This document shows, in pieces, positions 1 to 8,047 of a stretch of 47,617 bases of DNA. Made by a program: the position numbers and the translations under genes. The notes under the pieces were generated by a model. The model worked only from the letters and a program-made list of their open reading frames with translations, ran no database searches and was not told the origin of the DNA. How positions within the stretch are numbered: position 1 is the first letter of the stretch; each line of letters begins with the position of its first letter. Origin of the DNA: Faeciplasma sp900553675 (lineage in GTDB: Bacteria; Bacillota; Clostridia; Oscillospirales; Ruminococcaceae); NCBI GenBank assembly GCA_958428235.1, contig CAUAFG010000018.1, positions 1 to 47,617 on the forward strand. The letters are read 5' to 3'.

Positions 1-164
1 GATAAACGCTGAAAGCATCTAAGCGTGAAGCCGTCCTTAAGATAAGATATCCCATCAGGTTAACTGAGTAAGACCCCCGGAAGACTACTGGGTTGATAGG
101 CTCAAAGTGTAAGCGCTGTGAAGTGTTTAGCTAGCGAGTACTAATTGGTCGAGGGCTTAACCTT
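1..164 (+). rRNA. 23S ribosomal RNA, 3' end (partial)
   Basis: The window opens inside the large-subunit rRNA gene. The terminal part of domain VI is recognisable from the conserved stretches GAAAGCATCTAAGCGTGAAG, a helix around CCCCCGGAAGACTACTGGG, and the closing GTACTAATTGGTCGAGGGC-TTAACC that ends bacterial 23S genes. The 3' end is placed near 164 by comparison with the family pattern and may be off by a few bases. A spacer of about 87 nt separates it from 5S. Confidence 0.95.
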
Positions 165-251
165 TAGAAATTATGTACATCCATTACTTAAAACATTATT
201 CAATTTTGAAGTTGTCAGCTTCAAGGCTTGTCTTTGAAGTAACACTTCACA

Positions 252-366
252 GTCGGTGACGATTGAGATGAGGTCCCACCTGTTCCCATGCCGAACACAG
301 AAGTTAAGCTCATCTTCGCCTACGATACTTGGCGGGTAACTGCCTGGGAAAATTGGTGTCGCCGAC
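252..366 (+). rRNA. 5S ribosomal RNA
   Basis: The conserved 5S core is present (CCCATGCCGAACACAGAAG followed by TTAAGCTC), and the two ends form helix I: GTCGGTG at 252-258 pairs with CGCCGAC at 360-366. The length of about 115 nt is normal. It lies in standard 23S-5S-tRNA order. Open frames that run through this region are not genes. Confidence 0.95.
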
Positions 367-375
367 ATAAATACG

Positions 376-401
376 AAGGAGAGCAGTTTCGCTCTCTTTC
401 G
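376..401 (+). other. Hairpin in the 5S-tRNA spacer
   Basis: GAAGGAGAGC and GCTCTCTTTC form a stem of about ten pairs around a short loop between 5S and the tRNA. No long T-run follows. It is more likely an rRNA-precursor processing stem than a terminator; that is inference. Confidence 0.45.
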
Positions 402-407
402 TCATAT

Positions 408-483
408 TGCCTCTTAGCTCAGTCGGTAGAGCACATGACTGTTAATCATGGGGTCGTCAGTTCGAGCCTGACAGAGGCAGCCA
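408..483 (+). tRNA. tRNA-Asn (GTT)
   Basis: A full cloverleaf can be folded. The acceptor stem TGCCTCT (408-414) pairs with AGAGGCA (473-479), the D arm carries AGCTCAGTCGGTAGAGC, the anticodon arm CATGA/TCATG encloses anticodon GTT at 441-443, and the T arm contains GTTCGAGCC. The CCA end is encoded at 481-483. It is the last gene of the rRNA operon. Confidence 0.97.
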
Positions 484-487
484 TTAA

Positions 488-516
488 AGACTTGCGGTTT
501 CGCAGGTCTTTTTTTC
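488..516 (+). terminator. Terminator of the rRNA operon
   Basis: GACTTGCG (489-496) pairs with CGCAGGTC (501-508) around a GTTT loop, followed by an unbroken T-run. This is a classic intrinsic terminator directly after the tRNA. Confidence 0.85.
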
Positions 517-539
517 TTTCATGTGATTGGAGGTATAAT

Positions 540-1016
540 ATGGTCGAATTAAAGCGTTTTGATTTGCGAAATCCCGATGAAATGGCGCAGTTTAACAGCT
601 ATTTCATAGAGTATCTTGTCGAGGTGTGCGATGAGGAGGAATATCAGGAAAATGTTAAGGATATGCAGGATGAGGAGCTTAACCGTCAGATGATAGCTCA
701 GACGCTGAGCGAGCATAATCCTTATTATATAATGAAAATCCTTTCAGACAACGCGTATGTCGGATTTATAAGCTATTCCTATAATGAAAGCTTGCATCGC
801 GGCTTTGTCAATAATCTGTATGTGCGTAAGGACTTCAGACGATCCGGCACCGGCGCGAAGGCTCTTGGTCTGGCAGAGAATCACATAAAATCTCACGGCG
901 GAACTTTGATGGAACTGATTCCCGTTGACGGTGCAGAGGGCTTTTATCTCAGGGACGGCTATGGTGCTTCGCGTGTGAACGCAAATCATGAGACTGTATA
1001 TGCTAAAAGAATTTGA
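540..1016 (+). CDS. GNAT-family N-acetyltransferase
   Basis: This 158-residue protein is a predicted acetyl-CoA-dependent acetyltransferase of unknown substrate. The acetyl-CoA pyrophosphate loop is visible as RRSGTGAKALG (residues 100-110), preceded by the beta-strand GFVNNLYVRKDFR, and the late motif GFYLRDGYG (134-142) is the usual motif B region. The N-terminal 65 residues are acidic and helical. The ATG at 540 was chosen because GGAGG (529-533) sits six bases upstream; the longer open frame would run back through 5S and tRNA. The gene follows the rRNA terminator directly and I see no strong promoter in the gap, so read-through or a weak promoter is possible. Confidence 0.85.
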   Translation: MVELKRFDLRNPDEMAQFNSYFIEYLVEVCDEEEYQENVKDMQDEELNRQMIAQTLSEHNPYYIMKILSDNAYVGFISYSYNESLHRGFVNNLYVRKDFRRSGTGAKALGLAENHIKSHGGTLMELIPVDGAEGFYLRDGYGASRVNANHETVYAKRI

Positions 1017-1032
1017 TTCCCAATAGATATAT

Positions 1033-1061
1033 TTGACAATTTCACGATTATGTTGTATACT
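1033..1061 (+). promoter_or_regulatory. Sigma-A promoter of the sirtuin gene
   Basis: -35 TTGACA (1033-1038) and -10 TATACT (1056-1061) are separated by 17 bp, about 45 nt ahead of the start codon. Confidence 0.8.
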
Positions 1062-1104
1062 TCTGTTTGAACGTCAGATTTCATTTGAAGGGAGCTTTAG
1101 AAAT

Positions 1105-1824
1105 ATGTCCGACATGACATTCTCCGAGATGGTTTTAAGCTCGGATAACATAGTTTTCTTCGGCGGGGCTGGAGTCTCGACCGAAAGCGGAATCCCTGAT
1201 TTTCGCGGAAGCGGAGGACTTTATACCAACTCAACCGCAAAGATTCCGCCTGAGGTGATACTCAGCCACGACTATCTTTATGCGCACCCGCGCGAGTTTT
1301 ACAGCTACTACCGCGCGAATATGCTTTATCCCAACGCAAAGCCTAACGCTTGTCATATTGCTCTTGCGCGTCTTGAAAAGATGGGCAAGCTGAAAGCTGT
1401 CATAACCCAGAATATCGATGGTCTGCACCAAAAGGCAGGCTCACGCAATGTCATCGAGCTTCATGGGTCGTCGCTTAAGAATTACTGCGTTAAGTGTGGT
1501 AAGAAATATAACCTTGATTATATACTTTCATGCGATGGTGTGCCAAAATGTGAGGACTGTGGTGGGTTCGTCCGTCCTGATGTTGTTATGTACGGCGAGG
1601 GGCTGGATTCATACGCGATTGAAGCCGCCGTGCGCGCGGTGAGCGAATGTGATATGCTCATAGTCGGCGGGACCTCGCTGACGGCTTATCCTGCCGCCGG
1701 ATTTGTAAATTATTATCAGGGAGATAAGCTTGTAATTATAAATCGCGACCCAACTCCGTTTGATTCACACGCGCAAATGGTCATACGCAGACCGATAGCG
1801 GAAGTATTTTTAGACATAATTTGA
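1105..1824 (+). CDS. cobB: Sir2-family NAD-dependent protein deacylase (sirtuin)
   Basis: This is a bacterial sirtuin of 239 residues, the normal length for a minimal cytosolic enzyme that removes acyl groups from protein lysines using NAD. The NAD-binding motif GGAGVSTESGIPDFRG (20-35), TQNIDGLH (101-108), catalytic His120 in IELHGS, and GGTSL (188-192) are all present. The zinc module has two Cys pairs, C128/C131 and C149/C152. The ATG at 1105 follows GAAGGGA and gives the standard sirtuin N terminus; an upstream in-frame ATG would add 24 residues that include the promoter region. It is a single gene with its own promoter. Whether it is a deacetylase or acts on longer acyl groups cannot be decided from the sequence. 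Confidence 0.92.
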   Translation: MSDMTFSEMVLSSDNIVFFGGAGVSTESGIPDFRGSGGLYTNSTAKIPPEVILSHDYLYAHPREFYSYYRANMLYPNAKPNACHIALARLEKMGKLKAVITQNIDGLHQKAGSRNVIELHGSSLKNYCVKCGKKYNLDYILSCDGVPKCEDCGGFVRPDVVMYGEGLDSYAIEAAVRAVSECDMLIVGGTSLTAYPAAGFVNYYQGDKLVIINRDPTPFDSHAQMVIRRPIAEVFLDII

Positions 1825-1885
1825 AATAATTGCTTGCAAAACGGAGAAATTTGGGCTTGATAGGCAACCTTTTTGCTAATAACTA

Positions 1886-1914
1886 TTGACTTTTGACCAT
1901 GTTTTGGCTATACT
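1886..1914 (+). promoter_or_regulatory. Sigma-A promoter of secDF
   Basis: -35 TTGACT (1886-1891) and -10 TATACT (1909-1914) have 17-bp spacing, followed by a leader of about 50 nt to the secD start. Confidence 0.8.
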
Positions 1915-1968
1915 AAATAAGTGAATGTCCTTTGCGGACAGGCAAAAATTATTAAGGAGGCAAAAAAA

Positions 1969-3378
1969 GTGCGACGCATTAAAAAACCGGTTTTCTTTAT
2001 TGTTGTTGTGCTTATAACTGTTTTTGCCCTGCTTACCTTTATGGGTATCAGCACTCATTACGGCGATATTGAAACCAAGATAATCAAGTCTACCGACGAT
2101 ATTCGTTGGGGCATTGATATCAGCGGCGGTGTTGACGTAACCTTTGCTCCCCCGGAGGAGGCAGAGCCTACCAAGGAACAGATGGACGCTGCTCAGGCAG
2201 CTCTTGAAATGCGACTTGTAAACCTTGGTATTACAGACTATGAGCTTTATGTTGATGATTCCAATTACGATATTATCGTAAGATTCCCCTGGCAGGCGGG
2301 CGAGACTGATTTCGACCCCGAAGCAGCTGTCAAGGAGCTTGGCGAGATGGCTGAGCTTACATTCAGAGAGGGTCATAACGTCGATGAATACGGTCTTCCT
2401 ACAGGTGTTACCGCCGAAAACGTTATCCTAACCGGTAAGATGGTTAAAAACGCTCAGGGAGCCGCTTGGCAGGATGAAAGCGGCAACTACACCTTTGGTG
2501 TTTCGCTTGAACTCACCGAGGAAGGCAAAGAGGCATTTGCCGAAGCCACAACAAGGCTTGCAGGCACAGGTGAGGTCATCTCCATCTGGATGGACGATAC
2601 CTGCATTTCCTACCCGACTGTTGAAACTGCCATTACCGATGGCAAGGCACAGATTACCGGCAACTTCACATACGAGTCTGCAAAGGCTCTCGGTGATAAG
2701 ATTGCTGCGGGTGCTCTGCCCTACAAGATGGTAACATCCAACTTCAGAACCATTTCTGCGGCTATGGGTACCGGCGCAAGAAATGCAATGCTGATTGCGG
2801 GTCTGGTTGCTTTCATTCTTATCTGCATTTATATGATGATAGTTTACAGGCTTCCCGGATTCGTTGCTTCCATCGCTCTGGTTGGACAGGTTGTGGGAAC
2901 CATCGCCTGCATAACCGGCTTCTTCGGAAATATCCCCAGCTTCACGCTGACGATTCCCGGTATCGCGGGTATCATACTGGCAGTAGGTATGGGTGTAGAC
3001 GCCAACGTTGTAACCTTCGAGCGCGTTAAGGAAGAATTGAGAAACGGCAAGACCCTTAATTCCGCCCTCGAGCTTGGCTATTCAAGAGCATGGGCTGCCA
3101 TCTTCGACGGCAACATAACCATCGTGTTCGTTGCTCTTATCCTTATGGGAGCGTTCGGACCGCCGGACAGCCTTATTGCAAAGGCGATGAGCTGGCTTTA
3201 CTTCCTCTTCCCGACGACTATCGAGGGAACGATTTACTCCTTCGGCTTTACTCTTCTCGTCGGCGTTATCCTTAACTTTGTATTCGGCGTATTCTGCTCC
3301 AGACTTATGCTTGCGTCCCTTTCAAAGTTCAAGGCATTAAGAAATCCCAAGCTATACGGAGGTGTCAGCAATGAATAA
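1969..3378 (+). CDS. secD: Protein translocase subunit SecD
   Basis: SecD forms with SecF a proton-driven membrane complex that helps pull secreted proteins through SecYEG. The protein (469 residues) has an N-terminal membrane helix, the motif GIDISGG (48-54) that matches the family D1 motif, an extracytoplasmic P1 region, and a C-terminal membrane block with GMGVDANVVTFERVKEE; its Asp (about residue 344) is the conserved membrane-embedded acid. The GTG start at 1969 was chosen because TAAGGAGG (1953-1960) precedes it by eight bases; the longer frame starts upstream of this site. The secF start lies inside the last codons, so the two are co-translated. Confidence 0.95.
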   Translation: MRRIKKPVFFIVVVLITVFALLTFMGISTHYGDIETKIIKSTDDIRWGIDISGGVDVTFAPPEEAEPTKEQMDAAQAALEMRLVNLGITDYELYVDDSNYDIIVRFPWQAGETDFDPEAAVKELGEMAELTFREGHNVDEYGLPTGVTAENVILTGKMVKNAQGAAWQDESGNYTFGVSLELTEEGKEAFAEATTRLAGTGEVISIWMDDTCISYPTVETAITDGKAQITGNFTYESAKALGDKIAAGALPYKMVTSNFRTISAAMGTGARNAMLIAGLVAFILICIYMMIVYRLPGFVASIALVGQVVGTIACITGFFGNIPSFTLTIPGIAGIILAVGMGVDANVVTFERVKEELRNGKTLNSALELGYSRAWAAIFDGNITIVFVALILMGAFGPPDSLIAKAMSWLYFLFPTTIEGTIYSFGFTLLVGVILNFVFGVFCSRLMLASLSKFKALRNPKLYGGVSNE

Positions 3379-4306
3379 GACCTTTGATGTAGTAGGAAAG
3401 AAAAAGTATTTCTATATCTTCTCGATTGCCGTTATCGCTGTTGCAATAATTCTTACCTTTGTAATGGGAATGAACATTGCGATAGAATTTAAGGGCGGCA
3501 CAATCATCACCTATTCCTATAACGGTACTATTGATGAAACCAAGGTGGCGTCTACCGCTACAGGCGTTGTAAATCAGCCCTGCAATGCAGCTTTAGGCGA
3601 AAGCCTTGCCGACGGTATGAAAACGGTATCTCTCTCCTTCCCGTCGTCTAAAGGACTTTCCGCTGAGGTTCAGTCCACCTTGACCGACGAGCTTGACGCT
3701 GCGTTTGCCGAAAACTCCCTCGAGCTTTACAGCTCGCAGGACGTTAACCCAACCACCGGTTCCGGCTTCTTCGGAAAGTGCCTGGTTGCGGTTGCTTTCT
3801 CAGCTGTAGTCATGATAGTTTATATCGGTCTGCGCTTCAGAAAGATAGGCGGATGGATTGCCGGCTGCTGCTCAGTTATCGCGCTTATCCACGATATGTG
3901 CTTTGTATATGCCTGCTGCGTTATCTGCCGCTTTGATATCGACTCCAACTTTATGGCGGTGCTTTTGACAATCCTCGGCTACTCTATCAACGCAACAATC
4001 ATCATCTATGATAGAATCCGTGAGAACAGAACCCTCTATGGTGCCGAAAAGAGCTTGGACGAGCTTGTCAATATGAGTGTTTCGCAGTCCTTCGGCAGAT
4101 CTCTGCACACCACCGTTACAACGGTTATAGCTATGGCTTCTATCTGCATAGTAGCCCTTATCGCGGGTGTTGACTCTATTCTGAGCTTTGCGTTCCCGCT
4201 GGTAATAGGACTTCTTGCCGGTGTTTACTCCTCAAACTGCATAGCTCCCACATTGTGGACTATCTGGCAGGGCGCGGTTGACCGCAAGAAAGCAGAGAAT
4301 AAGTAA
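3371..4306 (+). CDS. secF: Protein translocase subunit SecF
   Basis: This is the partner of SecD (311 residues). The protein has an N-terminal helix, the motif FKGGTIITY that stands where the family has FTGGT, a short periplasm-side domain, and a five-helix C-terminal block with GYSINATIIIYDRIREN. In the best-studied SecDF proteins the residue after SIN is Asp; here it is Ala208 (see findings). The ATG at 3371 has GGAGG (3358-3362) eight bases ahead; a GTG nine bases earlier overlaps that site and is unlikely. It overlaps secD by eight bases and is followed by a hairpin terminator. Confidence 0.95.
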   Translation: MNKTFDVVGKKKYFYIFSIAVIAVAIILTFVMGMNIAIEFKGGTIITYSYNGTIDETKVASTATGVVNQPCNAALGESLADGMKTVSLSFPSSKGLSAEVQSTLTDELDAAFAENSLELYSSQDVNPTTGSGFFGKCLVAVAFSAVVMIVYIGLRFRKIGGWIAGCCSVIALIHDMCFVYACCVICRFDIDSNFMAVLLTILGYSINATIIIYDRIRENRTLYGAEKSLDELVNMSVSQSFGRSLHTTVTTVIAMASICIVALIAGVDSILSFAFPLVIGLLAGVYSSNCIAPTLWTIWQGAVDRKKAENK

Positions 4307-4314
4307 TAAAAATC

Positions 4315-4352
4315 CGACTGTCTGCACATATGTACAGGCAGTCGATTTGTCT
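4315..4352 (+). terminator. Terminator after secDF
   Basis: CGACTGTCTG (4315-4324) pairs with CAGGCAGTCG-side bases (4335-4344) around a ten-base loop, followed by a T-rich stretch. The T-run is interrupted, so it may be leaky into the next gene. Confidence 0.6.
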
Positions 4353-4393
4353 TTACGTAATCAAGCGAATTAAGCGAAAGGTATTTAACGTCT

Positions 4394-5191
4394 ATGAACG
4401 ATTCTAAAATCTATGCAGGCATATCCGCCGCCTGCGGATATCCCGAGCTTCCCGAAATAACGGTCAAAAACCTCTGCGAGAGGGGAGTTAAGAATCTTGA
4501 GCTATTCGTAAACACCCACTCCGAAACAGAGCCGGAGTACATAAGAGGTATTGCGGCAATCATTCGCGCAAACGGCGCGCGGTGTGTGTCGCTCCACCCC
4601 TTTACCGCCGGGATAGACACCTATATGCTTTACACCGGCTACGAGCGCAGGATAAGGGACTATTTAGAGTATCACAAGCGGTATTTTGAAGCTATGAATA
4701 TTTTAGGCGCAAAATACTTTGTGCTTCACGGAAACAAAAATCCCTGCCCCGACGAGGTTGTTATAGAGGGATACGTCCGCCTGAACAACGTTGCAAAGCA
4801 GTTCGGAGTGAGGGTACTGCAGGAAAACGTCTGCCGCTGCACCACCGGCGAGCTTACCCAGCTTTTAAAAATGAAGAAGGCACTGGGGGACGATGTCGGG
4901 TTCGTTCTCGACGCCAAGCAGGCGGTGAGAAAGGGGCTCGACCCCTACGATTTTATCCGAGAGCTTGGCACAAGCATAAAGCACGTCCACTTCTCCGACC
5001 ACGGTGCAAAGGGCGACTGCCTTCTGCCCGGCGAGGGAGATATCGACACTCCGAAATTTATTTCCGTCCTGAAAGCCGTCGGCTACGAGGGTGCTGTTAT
5101 GCTGGAGCTGTATCGTAGGAACTACAAAACCGATGACGATTTGATAAATTCGTTGAATTATTTACAGAGCGTAATAGACAGTATCGCTTGA
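4394..5191 (+). CDS. Sugar phosphate isomerase/epimerase-like TIM-barrel protein
   Basis: This 265-residue protein belongs to the xylose-isomerase-like / AP endonuclease 2 superfamily. The metal and substrate ligands expected of the fold are present in order: E37 (NLELF), H68 (SLHPF), H112 (LHGNK), E144 (LQENV), D173 (VLDAKQ), H198 and H203 (HVHFSDH), the GEGDID loop (213-218) and E238 (MLELY). The substrate is unknown; members act on sugars, sugar phosphates, inositol derivatives or hydroxypyruvate. The ribosome site (GAAAGG near 4376) is somewhat far from ATG 4394. It stands alone between two terminators, so context does not narrow the role. Confidence 0.8.
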   Translation: MNDSKIYAGISAACGYPELPEITVKNLCERGVKNLELFVNTHSETEPEYIRGIAAIIRANGARCVSLHPFTAGIDTYMLYTGYERRIRDYLEYHKRYFEAMNILGAKYFVLHGNKNPCPDEVVIEGYVRLNNVAKQFGVRVLQENVCRCTTGELTQLLKMKKALGDDVGFVLDAKQAVRKGLDPYDFIRELGTSIKHVHFSDHGAKGDCLLPGEGDIDTPKFISVLKAVGYEGAVMLELYRRNYKTDDDLINSLNYLQSVIDSIA

Positions 5192-5211
5192 TATCGGGTA
5201 AAATGCAAAAA

Positions 5212-5252
5212 CGTTCATGTCAGGATTAGTCGGGCATGGACGCTTTTATAGA
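5212..5252 (+). terminator. Terminator after the isomerase-like gene
   Basis: CGTTCATG (5212-5219) pairs, with one G-T, with CATGGACG (5235-5242), followed by CTTTTATAG. This is a moderate intrinsic terminator. Confidence 0.55.
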
Positions 5253-5308
5253 ATTTGTAATTAGATATTACAACTAATTATAATCAGATAATTTGTATAG
5301 AATATCTA

Positions 5309-5338
5309 TTGACTTACAAAAAAATTCCGTGCTATACT
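5309..5338 (+). promoter_or_regulatory. Promoter of the C39-like protease gene
   Basis: -35 TTGACT (5309-5314) and -10 TATACT (5333-5338) have 18-bp spacing in AT-rich sequence, about 35 nt ahead of the expected ATG at 5373. Confidence 0.7.
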
Positions 5339-5372
5339 TATATTATAATATTACATTATTTGGAGGTAACTT

Positions 5373-6542
5373 ATGAGGAAAATTTTATAATTGTGTATTG
5401 CAATAGCTTTGGTGATGGTACTAAGTTTGAATGCTTTTGCTTTTGAACCAATCAAAGCCGAGCCGACTGATGCACTTTACATTAGAACACGATCAGTTCC
5501 TCAGTCAGCGACGGACTATGCAATAAGTGTTTTTAGCAGTCTCAGTATTGAAAATTTTGAAGCGCTTGGTATAAAGTGCTCGTCTCATATGAAATTATCT
5601 CCCGGATTTTGCATGGTAAATTCATATAATGGTAATTTTATCGATAATGTATATTATTACCTGATTAGTAACGAGAACGCTTGTGTTGCCTCATTGCTTA
5701 TTAGTTATAATAACGGTGAATATGGTTTTCAGGTTTCAAAGACGGACTATGCAAGTGGCATTAATAAGGTTGCGAGAAATGATAGCTATGTGATTGCTAT
5801 GTCATGTAATGATTATGCTTGCTATAGTGTAACTCTTAACAGCAAAACTATTATTTCAACATATAAAGAACTTCAATCTTCTTTGCAATCTGAATTAAAC
5901 GCAGTTGCTTTAACTACAGCTGTTTTAAAAAATAATACTGTAAGTGTAAATATAGCAGATACTATATGTGAGAATAGTTACTTTACTCCCGGAGATTACC
6001 ATTACTACATTGGTGTAATTAATTGTCCTGATAATAATGGCACTTGTTGGGCAGCCGCTGCAGCAAGTATTGTGAACTACTATATTAATGGGGCGAACGG
6101 CACACAATATACTGCAATGGCAATTAGAGATCAGATTATGCAAGGTAATCATGCTAAAGGAACGATTAATGATATTAGAGATTTATTGACGGTAACACTT
6201 CCAAAACAATATACCGTATATCATAGTCAGTTACCATTTATTATAATGCAAACAATCATGTATAACAATTCGCCATGTGCAATTAGTTTTTCCGAAATAA
6301 ATGGGCATATAGGTCACGCTGCTGTTCTAGACGGATTTTGCAATTTGAGCAACAGCCCACATGACCTCCAATATCAAGGATATTATATTCTTGATCCTGC
6401 AGAGAGCGGAGAAGGCAGAGTGCTTATTGGGTATAATAGTTTTTATTACACTTCATATTTATGCATCGAAAATGGTCAGCCATATCATCCCGAATATGTA
6501 TGGAGTGAAACTTGTGTAGAATCATCTTTGCTTCCTTACTAA
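5373..6542 (+). pseudogene. Secreted C39-like cysteine protease, in-frame stop in signal peptide
   Basis: The reading frame from ATG 5373 has a good ribosome site (GGAGG, 5362-5366) and encodes MRKIL, then TAA (5388-5390), then in the same frame a hydrophobic stretch LCIAIALVMVLSLNAFA that completes a textbook signal peptide. The remainder (383 codons from TTG 5391) is open to 6542. It has an N-terminal propeptide-like region, then a papain-like domain: C219 in NGTCWAAAA, H309 in GHIGHAAVLDGF and D335 in YYILDPAE, the C39_2-type triad. The protein may be silent, made by reinitiation at TTG 5391, or intact if the stop is a sequencing error. Base composition is clearly AT-richer than the neighbours, which suggests acquisition by transfer. 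Confidence 0.75.
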
Positions 6543-6571
6543 GCATATTGTGGTCACCAAATAAGTCTGAT

Positions 6572-6621
6572 AGACTATTTCAGTGAGGATTACATCGCCG
6601 GACAAACAGAATAAAAACGAT
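6572..6621 (+). pseudogene. Remnant: 3' end of a second copy of the downstream lipoprotein gene
   Basis: These 50 bases match 7292-7341 (the last codons, stop and downstream bases of the lipoprotein gene) at 46 of 50 positions, exactly 720 bp away. In frame they read DYFSEDYIAGQTE and stop, against DYFGEDYIAGQTE in the intact gene. Nothing of the upstream part of that gene is seen before them, and the protease gene ends only 30 bases earlier. This looks like a truncated paralogue whose 5' part was replaced. Confidence 0.75.
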
Positions 6622-6671
6622 TCGTAATAGATAATATCGCTTAAGAACTCAAGAGAAGGAGGTAATTTCCT

Positions 6672-7334
6672 GTGAAAAAGCTGTGTGTATTGATTGCGAT
6701 TGTCTGCGCCGCCGTTGCGCTGTGCGCTTCCTGCGGCAAACCCCAAAGTCCTGCTATTAAGCTGACACTTAGCTTTGAAGATAACGAGCTGACTCTTCCG
6801 GGTCCCGGCGCTGTTTTAACGACGTATAAAGCCGAAACCATGCAAAAAGCAGTCGAGCACTTTGCCACCGAAGCTCCTGATATTTACAATTCCGATGAAA
6901 TGCATAAGCTGGTGGAGCAGTACGGTGATTTTTACGTTCCGGACAACGGCGACGAAATCCTTGAATACACAGTTGCCGCACGCGCAGATAATCTGGCAGC
7001 ACTTGTTTTGATTCAGCACGGGGAGATTAAGCTTAACCTATTAAAAATAATGATAAATGATGAGCCGGATATGGTTGAATTGTCGGTAGGAGATAAAACG
7101 GTTTATTACAGCACTAATAAAGTGGACGGCGAGGATGTCATAACAAATCTGTATTACAAGTTTGAAAACGGAGACGTTTTGAATATATTCAAGGACAACC
7201 GCACGCATACAGGAGAAAGCTATAGATTTACAATAGATGAAATATCCGCACTGGGCGAGGATTTCTTCAATTTCAAACCAGAAGCTCTTAAAGACTACTT
7301 CGGCGAGGATTATATCGCCGGACAAACAGAATAA
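6672..7334 (+). CDS. Putative secreted lipoprotein, function unknown
   Basis: The protein (220 residues) begins MKKLCVLIAIVCAAVALCASCGK: a short basic start, a hydrophobic core and a Cys that could be lipidated, although Cys at -3 is an unusual lipobox. The rest is acidic, beta-rich and without a motif I recognise. GTG 6672 was chosen because AAGGAGG (6656-6662) is nine bases upstream. A partial second copy of its 3' end lies at 6572, so the family was once duplicated here. It is followed by a strong bidirectional terminator shared with nrdR. I do not recognise a function. Confidence 0.7.
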   Translation: MKKLCVLIAIVCAAVALCASCGKPQSPAIKLTLSFEDNELTLPGPGAVLTTYKAETMQKAVEHFATEAPDIYNSDEMHKLVEQYGDFYVPDNGDEILEYTVAARADNLAALVLIQHGEIKLNLLKIMINDEPDMVELSVGDKTVYYSTNKVDGEDVITNLYYKFENGDVLNIFKDNRTHTGESYRFTIDEISALGEDFFNFKPEALKDYFGEDYIAGQTE

Positions 7335-7349
7335 AAACGATAAAAAGGC

Positions 7350-7390
7350 AAAGCCGCCGTTCCTTTGACCATAGGAACGGCGGCTTTTAA
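7350..7390. terminator. Bidirectional terminator between lipoprotein and nrdR
   Basis: AAGCCGCCGTTCC and GGAACGGCGGCTT form a 13-bp stem, flanked by A-rich sequence on the left and TTTT on the right. It can serve both converging genes. Confidence 0.8.
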
Positions 7391-7416
7391 GGCTTTATCA
7401 TGAAAAAATGGGAAGC

Positions 7417-7875
7417 TTATTTATTCAGCTCGGTTATTATGCGAATGAAGCTGTCAAGGTCGTTAAAGTCCTTGTAAACCGAGGCAAAGCGGACGTATGC
7501 CACTAAATCTATTTCTTTAAGAGAGGCTAAAACGCTGTCACCAATCTCCGCGGTGGATATTTCGGTGCGCATTTCGTTTGCCATTCTGTTTTCAATGTCG
7601 TCGACAATCTTTTCGACCGTTTCGGGGCTTACAGCGCGCTTTTTGGTGGCAGTGGTAATGCCCATAATAAGCTTTGAGCGGTCGAACGGTTCAAAGCTGC
7701 CGTCCTTCTTGCAGACCATAAGGACAGGCTTTTCAACAATTTCATAGGTGGTAAACCTTTTGCCACACTGGGAGCATTCGCGTCTGCGGCGCGTTTTATC
7801 CTCACTCGGTCTGGAATCGATTACCTTAATCGGCGTAGCCTTAGTATCTTCAAAGCCGCAAAACGGACATCTCAT
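7417..7875 (-). CDS. nrdR: Transcriptional repressor NrdR
   Basis: NrdR represses ribonucleotide reductase genes in response to ATP/dATP. The protein is 152 residues, the family norm. The N-terminal zinc ribbon has C3/C6 and C34/C37, with the basic DSRPSEDKTRRRREC segment that contacts DNA. The ATP-cone domain follows from about residue 49 (KPVLMVCKKDGSFEPFDRSKLIMGI). No nrd structural gene is next to it, so its targets lie elsewhere. A promoter with TATAAT and a partial NrdR-box-like sequence lie upstream, which would fit self-regulation. Confidence 0.95.
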   Translation of the reverse strand: MRCPFCGFEDTKATPIKVIDSRPSEDKTRRRRECSQCGKRFTTYEIVEKPVLMVCKKDGSFEPFDRSKLIMGITTATKKRAVSPETVEKIVDDIENRMANEMRTEISTAEIGDSVLASLKEIDLVAYVRFASVYKDFNDLDSFIRIITELNK

Positions 7876-7936
7876 TGCTCTTCACCCTTCAATATACACA
7901 AAAGACGTTTTCAAACGGTTGTGCGCGGCAGATAAG

Positions 7937-7952
7937 ACACAATATCTTGAAG
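7937..7952. promoter_or_regulatory. Possible NrdR box in the nrdR leader
   Basis: ACACAATATCTTGAAG matches the known 16-bp NrdR-box pattern (ACAC-w-ATATA-T-w-GTGT) at about 12 positions; the right half is degenerate. A second box at the usual three-turn spacing is not seen, so this is weak. Confidence 0.25.
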
Positions 7953-7973
7953 CCACGCAATTTATTATAACTA

Positions 7974-8002
7974 ATTATAGCATATAGAAAGGTTTTTTGC
8001 AA
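7974..8002 (-). promoter_or_regulatory. Promoter of nrdR
   Basis: On the minus strand, -35 TTGCAA (8002-7997) and -10 TATAAT (7979-7974) are 17 bp apart, giving a leader of about 90 nt. Confidence 0.65.
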
Positions 8003-8047
8003 TAGCTTTTTGCGAAATTATTAAGAAATATTAAAATATTTTGCGGG

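Noticed and set aside
288..539. Long N-terminal extension of the acetyltransferase frame
   Set aside because: It runs through 5S rRNA, the tRNA and a terminator; the true start at 540 has a good ribosome site.
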